From contig QMWL02000045.1 in NCBI GenBank assembly GCA_003661605.2, forward strand, positions 1 to 6,124: DNA of 6,124 nt. Direction: 5' to 3'. The DNA comes from an archaeon. Its GTDB lineage: Archaea > Thermoproteota > QMWL01. Shown in pieces: positions 1 through 5,802 of this stretch; position 1 is the first letter of the stretch, and each line of letters begins with the position of its first letter. The notes beneath the pieces were generated by a model. That model did no database searches and was not told the origin of the DNA. It saw only the letters and a list, made by a program, of their open reading frames with translations. Made by a program: the position numbers and the translations under genes.

Positions 1-681
1 AATAATATCTGGATCCACTTCTTGAATCTTTTTCACAAAATAATCTAAGATTTCCCCTTCCTTTCCTGTAAGAACTTCTACTGAATCTGTAGTGGCAATT
101 GCGATAGCGACGACTGGATCTCTATCAGGAAGCGGGCTTGCGACTTCACTAAAGTATACGCAATCAAAAGCCAGTATTTTGAGATCCGGTGGCGGTGCAT
201 CCTCTCGTCCAATATACTCAACGACCTCGTATACTGCGTCTACTTGCGCTTTTACTTCTCTTAATCGGCGAACGCGGAATACGTGCCACGCTGACGGACT
301 CAGGTTGTTGTCTATCAGATACCGTTGAGAATACCTGTAATCCTGCTCTAGGATGTTAGTAACTCCGCTCACGTTAGAGACGCGTTTAGCTACTTTATCC
401 ACCTCCTTGGGATGGCAATAAACAACTACCGCGTTTACTGGTCGTCCATAGTACTTCCTCTCTGTGAGACTTACTCTTGAAACACCCGCTATAGATGCAA
501 TACGCTTCTCCACACGAGGGTCGTTTACAATAGCGATGAAATAATGCTCGAATCGGCGATCTACCAATAAAACGCGTCTTCCTTCTCGATCGATTCCCCA
601 TAGCCAAATTTCGGGCGGGTGCTTATCTACTTCCTGAGTTATGTCGAGAAGCCAGAACTTTAGCTCTTGCGTCTTAGTCAC
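1..681 (-). CDS. polB: Family B DNA polymerase, N-terminal part (3' end beyond window)
   Basis: This is the first 227 codons of an archaeal family B DNA polymerase, a template-directed replicative or repair polymerase that usually also has 3'-5' proofreading activity. The frame is open to the left edge; whole enzymes of this family are roughly 750-900 residues, so about a quarter is visible. Residues 7-50 (ELKFWLLDIT..., IWLWGID, DRRFEHYF) match the archaeal N-terminal domain. Residues 167-197 (LKILAFD..., DRDPVVAIAIAT) match the start of the exonuclease domain. In the Exo I motif, normally D-x-E, I read F-D-C-V (D173, V175), so the second metal-binding acid is missing. The palm domain lies outside the window. 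The start shown is GTG at 681; another in-frame GTG lies at 696. The gene diverges from argS. The family call is strong; the subgroup (B1, B2 or B3) is not settled. Confidence 0.88.
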   Translation of the reverse strand, partial: MTKTQELKFWLLDITQEVDKHPPEIWLWGIDREGRRVLLVDRRFEHYFIAIVNDPRVEKRIASIAGVSRVSLTERKYYGRPVNAVVVYCHPKEVDKVAKRVSNVSGVTNILEQDYRYSQRYLIDNNLSPSAWHVFRVRRLREVKAQVDAVYEVVEYIGREDAPPPDLKILAFDCVYFSEVASPLPDRDPVVAIAIATTDSVEVLTGKEGEILDYFVKKIQEVDPDII

Positions 682-697
682 GCTACTCGTATACACG

Positions 698-704
698 CCT
701 CCTT
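698..704 (-). promoter_or_regulatory. Shine-Dalgarno-like AAGGAGG upstream of polB
   Basis: AAGGAGG on the minus strand is fully complementary to the usual 3' end of archaeal 16S rRNA. It lies 16 bases before the GTG at 681 and only 1 base before the in-frame GTG at 696, both poor spacings. The ideal distance of 7 bases falls on an in-frame ACG at 690-688, which would give a protein starting (M)SSVTKTQELKF. The true start is therefore uncertain. It could be GTG-681 with a long spacer, a non-standard ACG, or an ATG altered by one base. Confidence 0.5.
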
Positions 705-717
705 GAAAGGTTTTAGC
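705..717 (+). promoter_or_regulatory. Putative BRE/TATA-like promoter for argS
   Basis: The sequence GAAAGGTTTTAGC has a purine-rich BRE-like stretch (GAAAG) followed by a T-rich TATA-like core (TTTTAG) centred about 25 bases upstream of the argS GTG at 738. That is the spacing expected for an archaeal leaderless mRNA whose first base is the start codon. It fits the absence of any Shine-Dalgarno sequence before argS. It sits in the 56-base divergent gap (682-737), which holds nothing else I can identify apart from the polB ribosome-binding site. The core is a weak match to consensus. Confidence 0.4.
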
Positions 718-737
718 GAATACTGCTCGGTAGCTTC

Positions 738-2666
738 GTGCAGCCAACACCGAATCCCTTCCTAAAGCTACGTGAGGAGGCAGCGAAGCTACTCAATGCA
801 GCTGTTGACAACCTAGGTTTCGACATAACTGTATCACCTGATGATTTGAAACCGACTCGCAATCTCAAATTTGGATGGCTTTGCTACGAACACGCTCTAC
901 GCTTAGCACGAACACTAGCTCCTCCCCAAACTCCTCAAGAGTTTGCTGAAAAGCTAGTTTCCCATATGCCTGAGTCAAATGTATTCCTTAAAATCGAGGC
1001 GGTTCGTGGCTATGTTAACTTCTATCCTAATCTAAACGTTGTTAATCACTTGGTAATATCATCTGTTGAAACTTTAGGCGATGTGTACGGATTTGAAGAC
1101 CTTAGTGATGGACGTGTTATCTGCGTAGAGCACTGTAGCGCAAACCCGTGCGGTCCGATTCACGTAGGTACGCTACGTAACGCTGTTCTTGGTGACACCC
1201 TTGCTCGAATGCTCCGCCACGCAGGTTACCGTGTACTTACACGCTTCTATGTAGAGGACACAGGTCGTCAAACAGCAATTGCTGCTTACGGATGGCAGTT
1301 TGTCGCAGATTTAATAAAACGCGACCCACGACCGGATGAAAAAATTGGTATTGTTTACACCGTAGTCAATACAGTAATTGAGTTAGAAGAGCTACGTCGT
1401 AAAGCTGCCACCACATCTGACCCCGATCAGCTCTCTCTGATTAACCACGAAATCCATCGCCGTGTAGGCATCATCCACAATCAAATGGAACGAGATGAAG
1501 CACTAGTCAAGGCTGTACTAGAAAATCTGTCTGGACGCCCCGTCGTCGATGAGATCGCTCAACTAAATCTCAGATATGAGCAAGGTGACGAAAATGCTGT
1601 GCGCCTAATCCGCTCGATGGTCGACCTAGTAGTTCAGGAATTTCAAAAGACACTAGAAGCGCTGAACATATCATATGATCGGTGGGATTACCAGAGCGAG
1701 ATCGTCTGGAGTGGTTTAGTAAATCAAATACTTTCTCGGCTTAAACAAACGCCCTTCGTAAGAGAAGAGGGTGGTGCTCTGATTTTCGACGCAGAGCGTG
1801 CTGCGGTTACACTGGGGCTTAAAGAGCGTCTCAGATTCCACTTTGATGAAGAGATTCCAGACCTTACTCTAACACGGTCCGATGGTACGGCACTTTATGT
1901 TACAAAGGATGCAGCATACACACTCTACAAGCGCCGTGATTCTGATTTACTCATTAATGTCATAGCTCAGGAGCAATCGCTTGCACAACGTCAACTTAAA
2001 CTTCTCCTGGCTGCGATAGGGGAGAGGGATGCAGTTAACTATCTGGTACATTTCTCTTACGGACCCGTTGTAGGACTATCCCGTAGACGTGGCAGGTACA
2101 TGACTGCACGCGAAGCACTTGAAGCCTTGCAAGAGCGCTGTATCGTACTTCTCAGAGAGCGTGGAGAGCTTTCAGAGAGCGAAATTAACAAAGTTTCTCG
2201 GCTAGTTGCCGTAGGCGCACTTCGGTACAGTATGGTCAGTATCGAACCCGATCGCCCCGTTCAATTCGATCCTAAGCGCATGACCGACTTAGAAGCAAAC
2301 AGCGCCCCCTTTGTCCAGTACGCCTACGTACGCGCAAGAGGCATTTTGCGGAGAGCTGCAGAAGCAGGCGTTTCTCCAAATGGCGATCCCTCCCTGCTTA
2401 AAGAGTCCGTCGAGGAGCGTCTTCTCTTTATGATCGCTCGCTTTCCTGAATCGTTTCGATACGCTGTCCGGACTCTTAGACCGCATGTAATATGTGAGCA
2501 TTTGTATCAGTTAGCTCGTACCTTCCACCGCTACTACGAGGCAGTACCTGTGATCAAGGCCGACCCAGATACTGCACGTGCTCGAGCGCGTTTAGTGCGC
2601 TGTGTAGCACAGGTTCTCAAAAACGGCCTAGATCTTCTAGGTATTCCTGTCCTCGAACGCATGTAG
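738..2666 (+). CDS. argS: Arginyl-tRNA synthetase (ArgRS), complete
   Basis: This cytosolic class I aminoacyl-tRNA synthetase attaches arginine to tRNA-Arg using ATP. It is 642 residues, normal for archaeal ArgRS. Residues 1-98 form the N-terminal tRNA-binding domain typical of the family. The catalytic Rossmann fold begins near residue 128; its HIGH signature (SANPCGPIHVGTLRNAV, 134-150) reads H-V-G-T, with Thr replacing the last His. S381-D-G-T-A-L-Y-V-T-K-D is the conserved ArgRS active-site segment. The KMSKS-equivalent loop is LSRRRGRYMTARE (447-459). The C-terminal DALR anticodon-binding domain starts around 523 (PFVQYAYVRARGILRRA) and ends in the expected VLKNGLDLLGIPVLERM. The GTG start is the only usual start codon after an upstream in-frame TAG (714). 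There is no ribosome-binding site, so a leaderless transcript is likely. The TAG stop (2664-2666) directly abuts a tRNA-Arg gene on the other strand, and the last 50 bases overlap the extended leuS frame. Confidence 0.96.
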   Translation: MQPTPNPFLKLREEAAKLLNAAVDNLGFDITVSPDDLKPTRNLKFGWLCYEHALRLARTLAPPQTPQEFAEKLVSHMPESNVFLKIEAVRGYVNFYPNLNVVNHLVISSVETLGDVYGFEDLSDGRVICVEHCSANPCGPIHVGTLRNAVLGDTLARMLRHAGYRVLTRFYVEDTGRQTAIAAYGWQFVADLIKRDPRPDEKIGIVYTVVNTVIELEELRRKAATTSDPDQLSLINHEIHRRVGIIHNQMERDEALVKAVLENLSGRPVVDEIAQLNLRYEQGDENAVRLIRSMVDLVVQEFQKTLEALNISYDRWDYQSEIVWSGLVNQILSRLKQTPFVREEGGALIFDAERAAVTLGLKERLRFHFDEEIPDLTLTRSDGTALYVTKDAAYTLYKRRDSDLLINVIAQEQSLAQRQLKLLLAAIGERDAVNYLVHFSYGPVVGLSRRRGRYMTAREALEALQERCIVLLRERGELSESEINKVSRLVAVGALRYSMVSIEPDRPVQFDPKRMTDLEANSAPFVQYAYVRARGILRRAAEAGVSPNGDPSLLKESVEERLLFMIARFPESFRYAVRTLRPHVICEHLYQLARTFHRYYEAVPVIKADPDTARARARLVRCVAQVLKNGLDLLGIPVLERM

Positions 2667-5628
2667 CGGGCCCGCCGGGATTTGAACCCGGGACCCCCGG
2701 CTTAGAAGGCCGATGCCCTGTCCAGGCTGGGCTACGGGCCCCCTCTCCCTCTATATACACAGCTGGTTTATAAGGTAGCGCTTGCTTACTACGTGACAGC
2801 GGATCGTACTTATCAGGATCGTCTTCGTTGAATATGCGCACTTCGCATCTGAACTCTCTCTCGAGAAAGGCCTTGGTCTCCATTAGTACTTCTAGCTCAT
2901 TCAACTCGATCCGTAGAAGACGCGAACTGCGCTCAGGACCCATTGATATCTTAACCCGAAGCATTTGTTTAAGCACCTTGCTTAATCGATCGGCAGATGG
3001 GTATCCTTCTTGTTGGGCACACTCTCTAATCAATCGCCCTAGATGTCGCGGATCCTCTAACTTTAAGACCTGTTTGAAAAGCTCCCTCTTCCAATTGCTC
3101 GCTACATAGATGCATATGAGTCGCGGTTTTACACTCACTACACGCAGTATCTCACGAATGTCCTCAACTAATCGGTCGAGGTAAGTCTCCGCCTCCTCCG
3201 CGTACTCGTCCACGAGGTCTTTATCCGGCTTAGGCCATGGCGCGTCCGCGACAAAGGGCTGGTTTCCAAGCCGAACCCAGAGCTCCTCTGTTACGTGGGG
3301 CATAAACGGTGTCAGAAGTCGTACCCAAACATCAAGCAGTTTATTAACGACCTGTTTCGCGGGACGTTCGCAACGACGGAGATATCGTCGAATATCACTC
3401 CACATCAAGTAGAATGCAGTTTCGATGGCAGTTCTTGTTCTCATGCGTTCTAACGCTTCGGTGACCTCGGCTATACGACGTTGTAGTACTGATAACATCC
3501 AGCGATCCTCAATACGTAGCTGTCTTGCCTCTGCTTGTGTTCGTAAATCGTCGATTAGCGTAAACAAGTGCTGTATTCGCGTTCTAACCGCCTCCGTTGC
3601 CTCGTCTCTCCAATCAGGATCGTCCAGACCTTCTGCACCGCGAAGAAGTACAATCCTAATCACATCGGAACCGTACTGTTCTATTGCCTTGTGAAGCGGT
3701 ATGAAGTTCCCTTTTGACTTGTGCATCTCTTCGCCTCGTACACGGACAAACCCGTTCACCGCAATGCTACGAGGCCAGAGATGGCTTGGGAAGATAGCGC
3801 AGTGGTGGAATATGAAGAACGTCAGATGATTTGATACAAGATCCTTCCCACTAACCCGTAGATCTACTGGATACCAGTACTCGAATTCCCGCCGAATTTC
3901 TTCGACTGTCTCAACTGGTAAACCCGTTTCCTCTGCAACAGCCTCTGCAGTACCTTCTCCCAAAAGGACGTAGTCGAAGAATGTATCTGTTAGTTGGTTT
4001 GGCTTAACGCGACCAGAGTTTACGTACTTTGCCACTATATAGTACGCCATGTAGATAGTTGAATCGCTTAGTGTTTCAATAATCCAAGATCGGTCCCACG
4101 GTGCTGGTGTACCAAGACCAGTTCGTCTTGTACAGGGCCACTTTCGCAGCCAATCAATCGTGTACCGGATGCTCTCCCTTACTCCCTCAGGAAATATCTG
4201 CGTCTGATCTAGCGCGGCGTGTGCTAGCGCTTTCCAATCGTCATTTTCATAATCCAAAAACCACTGATCTTCTAGGATCTTAACGTGGCATGGGGTAGTA
4301 CACCGGCAAATTACTGGTCTAGGAAGATCGTACATAGTCGAAGCTTCACCCCGTTTCATCGCCTCCTCAGCCACCATCACCTTTGCCTCACGCACAGGGA
4401 TCCCAGCGTACTTACCGCAATTCGACTTCATAATGCCCTGATGGAACTCTCGCTTGTAGACTAGTTGCGTAGCTTCCTCTGCACGAGGATCAAGCTGATC
4501 CTTTACCCCAAGTCTCTCAACTGCTTCTACAGCGGGATAGTCTCCAAATCCCTCTACTAGAATTATCGAAATCGGTTTGATACTTCGAATGTACTCTGGG
4601 TCCAGTCCGTATCTACTTACCCCCGATGGATCCCTTTGAAGATCCCGTAGCGCTAGGTAGTCTAGTGGCGCATGGCCTGGAACGCTATACACAACTCCCG
4701 TAGCTAGACTAGGATCAACAAAACTCGCTGGAAACACGATAAGCCGTGCACCAGTAACAGGTGCAGTTACCCACTGTCCAATCAGCTCCCTCCCAGAAAA
4801 TTCCTCCTGCACTTCTACTCTCCGAAGCTGGTCCTGTAGCTTAATTGCTGCCTCCTTACTTATAATCCAGGGTTCTCCATCTACAAGAACCTTAACGTAG
4901 GTGGCGTCTGGGTTAACCCAAACATTCGTTGCGCCAAAGATCGTCTCAGGACGGAAAGTAGCCGCTACTAGGAACCATCCACTATCAAGTTTGAACTTGT
5001 ACAGAATGTATTCCTCAGGAGAAACACCGCATCCTTCAAGCCTGTCTGCATCGCCTGTGGGGCTCTTACATCGTGGACACCAAACAACAGGGTGTGTCCC
5101 TTTAACGATCAAACCTCGTTCTAACAGCTTCCTATACTGCCACGTGACAAAGCGACTGAATCCTTCATTCAGATGACTAGTGTAGAACTCACGCCGCCAG
5201 TCTATTGCCAGTCCAAATCGCTTCACGACTTCACGGTTTGCTTTCGTATAGTAGCGAACCATATATTCTGGATCAACGAATTTCCTTACTTCTTCCTCCG
5301 GAACACCATCTATTTTGACGAGGCTTTCAATGAAACGTTTGTCTCCCAGCTTTATTCGCTCACTAGCGCCTGCAACCGCTACACCAGTCCAATGCCACGC
5401 CCATGGAAAGAGCACGTTGTACCCTTGCATACGTTTGAACCGCGCATACGCGTCTGCTCGTGCCGCGGTAAATGCATGTCCTAAATGCAGTGGTCCGTTC
5501 ATATACGGAAACGGAAACGTGATGAAGACCTTAGGACGATTGGGGTCCGGATCAGCTTCGAAGAGTCGTGCTTCTTGCCAAGCCTTCTGCCACTTCTCAC
5601 AGATCTTTCGAGTATCCACGTTGCTCAT
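2617..5628 (-). CDS. leuS: Leucyl-tRNA synthetase (LeuRS), archaeal type, stop codon missing at the expected end
   Basis: This class I synthetase charges tRNA-Leu and hydrolyses mischarged products. The recognisable enzyme is residues 1-960, the usual archaeal length. PYMNGPLHLGHAF (41-53) carries HIGH as HLGH. The zinc-binding WCPRCKSPTGDAD (183-195) follows. The CP1 editing domain shows TFRPET (224-229) and VPGHAPLDY (315-323, with the editing Asp at 323). CRCTTPCHVKILEDQWFLDY (441-460) and RTGLGTPAPWDRSWIIETLS (502-521) are archaeal LeuRS signatures. The KMSKS loop reads E-M-H-K-S (634-638); the second Lys is kept. The anticodon-binding helical bundle and archaeal C-terminal domain end at KPAVYIE (954-960). 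No stop follows, so 43 further residues come from the tRNA-Arg gene and antisense argS. The ATG is 4 bases after the alaS stop, with no clear ribosome-binding site, which suggests translational coupling within an alaS-leuS operon. Confidence 0.93.
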   Translation of the reverse strand: MSNVDTRKICEKWQKAWQEARLFEADPDPNRPKVFITFPFPYMNGPLHLGHAFTAARADAYARFKRMQGYNVLFPWAWHWTGVAVAGASERIKLGDKRFIESLVKIDGVPEEEVRKFVDPEYMVRYYTKANREVVKRFGLAIDWRREFYTSHLNEGFSRFVTWQYRKLLERGLIVKGTHPVVWCPRCKSPTGDADRLEGCGVSPEEYILYKFKLDSGWFLVAATFRPETIFGATNVWVNPDATYVKVLVDGEPWIISKEAAIKLQDQLRRVEVQEEFSGRELIGQWVTAPVTGARLIVFPASFVDPSLATGVVYSVPGHAPLDYLALRDLQRDPSGVSRYGLDPEYIRSIKPISIILVEGFGDYPAVEAVERLGVKDQLDPRAEEATQLVYKREFHQGIMKSNCGKYAGIPVREAKVMVAEEAMKRGEASTMYDLPRPVICRCTTPCHVKILEDQWFLDYENDDWKALAHAALDQTQIFPEGVRESIRYTIDWLRKWPCTRRTGLGTPAPWDRSWIIETLSDSTIYMAYYIVAKYVNSGRVKPNQLTDTFFDYVLLGEGTAEAVAEETGLPVETVEEIRREFEYWYPVDLRVSGKDLVSNHLTFFIFHHCAIFPSHLWPRSIAVNGFVRVRGEEMHKSKGNFIPLHKAIEQYGSDVIRIVLLRGAEGLDDPDWRDEATEAVRTRIQHLFTLIDDLRTQAEARQLRIEDRWMLSVLQRRIAEVTEALERMRTRTAIETAFYLMWSDIRRYLRRCERPAKQVVNKLLDVWVRLLTPFMPHVTEELWVRLGNQPFVADAPWPKPDKDLVDEYAEEAETYLDRLVEDIREILRVVSVKPRLICIYVASNWKRELFKQVLKLEDPRHLGRLIRECAQQEGYPSADRLSKVLKQMLRVKISMGPERSSRLLRIELNELEVLMETKAFLEREFRCEVRIFNEDDPDKYDPLSRSKQALPYKPAVYIEGEGARSPAWTGHRPSKPGVPGSNPGGPATCVRGQEYLEDLGRF
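2619..2641 (-). terminator. Hairpin plus T5, putative terminator after tRNA-Arg
   Basis: On the minus strand, 25 bases past the tRNA 3' end, is a perfect 6-bp inverted repeat (CCTAGA, loop AGA, TCTAGG; 2627-2641). It is followed by CCG and a run of five T (2623-2619). Archaeal termination depends mainly on the T run, so this could end the alaS-leuS-tRNA transcript. It lies inside the argS coding sequence and overlaps the TGA stop of the extended leuS frame, so it may also be a chance product of argS codons. Confidence 0.35.
2667..2741 (-). tRNA. tRNA-Arg (anticodon UCU)
   Basis: This is a 75-base gene with no intron and no encoded CCA. All stems close. The acceptor is GGGCCCG with CGGGCCC (7 bp), the D stem GCCC with GGGC, the anticodon stem TCGGC with GCCGG (one T-G wobble at the outer pair), and the T stem CCGGG with CCCGG around loop TTCAAAT. 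The anticodon loop is CTTCTAA, giving UCU at 2706-2704, which reads AGA and AGG. G is the discriminator base. The universal T8, G18G19 (in CCTGGA) and TTC of the T loop are present. The very GC-rich stems suggest a thermophile. The gene lies wholly inside the open reading frame of leuS on the same strand. Its 3' end touches the argS stop codon on the opposite strand. The CCA end must be added by a nucleotidyltransferase. Confidence 0.97.
2767..2773 (-). promoter_or_regulatory. TATA-like box for tRNA-Arg inside leuS
   Basis: TTATAAA on the minus strand is centred 29 bases upstream of the first base of the mature tRNA, a normal archaeal TATA position for a tRNA gene with a short leader. It lies in leuS codons for P-Y-K-P (residues 952-955). 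The bases before it (GCTACC) are a poor BRE. A second AT-rich stretch, TATATA at 2757-2752, is too close to serve this tRNA. The position suggests that the tRNA can be transcribed independently of leuS, but conserved LeuRS codons could produce the same string by chance. Confidence 0.45.
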
Positions 5629-5632
5629 CTCG

Positions 5633-5802
5633 CTACCGCAGCGCCTTCTTTAGGTGTTCTAAAGCTCTGCTAATCGCCGAATTCACCTGATCTCCTTTTC
5701 CTCGTGCTTGAGCAAAGTGGCGGCGTCCTCCTCCGCCGCCCCCTATGTCGCTACCTATCTGTTAGCCAGCTCTGCTGCGCTGGCTTTATCTTGAACTTTG
5801 TC
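5633..5802 (-). pseudogene. alaS: Detached 3' tail of alaS, split over two frames
   Basis: Directly after the premature TAA, the same frame gives DKVQDKASAAELANR (5802-5758) and then hits TAG (5755-5757). Moving back one base, the frame from 5758 reads IGSDIGGGGGGRRHFAQ and ends SAISRALEHLKKALR with TAG at 5633-5635, 41 residues in all. The six-glycine run followed by R and FAQ is the hallmark of the end of the AlaRS DHHA1 domain (GGGGGGRPDFAQGG in many species). The two lesions are about 45 bases apart. Without them the spacing between conserved blocks is normal, so an intron is not the explanation. Either the sequence contains two errors, or alaS is damaged or recoded. No classic slippery heptamer is visible. 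The end is 4 bases before the leuS ATG. Confidence 0.8.

Larger units (their letters stand above)
2617..2748 (-). other. leuS read-through extension across the tRNA gene (43 codons plus TGA)
   Basis: LeuRS should end at Y-I-E (last Glu codon 2749-2751). Instead the frame continues G-E-G and then translates the tRNA-Arg gene. The string GVPGSNPGGPA is the usual translated artefact of a tRNA T-arm. The frame then reads antisense through the end of argS to a TGA at 2617-2619. Residues 961-1003 resemble no protein domain. The extension is probably not a functional part of LeuRS. Changing GGA at 2746-2748 to TGA, one base, would restore a stop at the expected place. Confidence 0.85.

Noticed and set aside
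92..328. Plus-strand open frame of 78 codons
   Set aside because: It is antisense to polB, with low-complexity Ser/Thr-rich translation and no recognisable protein features.
395..607. Minus-strand open frame of 70 codons
   Set aside because: It lies in a different frame inside the polB coding sequence, which is continuous from 681 to 1 and clearly homologous to DNA polymerase B.
836..850. TGATGA string resembling a C/D box sRNA C box
   Set aside because: It is inside conserved argS codons, with no matching D box or terminal stem nearby.
2620..2748. The 43-residue LeuRS extension as a new functional domain
   Set aside because: It is a literal translation of a tRNA gene and of antisense argS, so it is not an evolved protein domain.
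5173..5673. Overlapping plus-strand open frames of 62-112 codons
   Set aside because: They are antisense to the highly conserved N-terminal part of LeuRS (HIGH motif region) and to the alaS tail, and resemble no protein.
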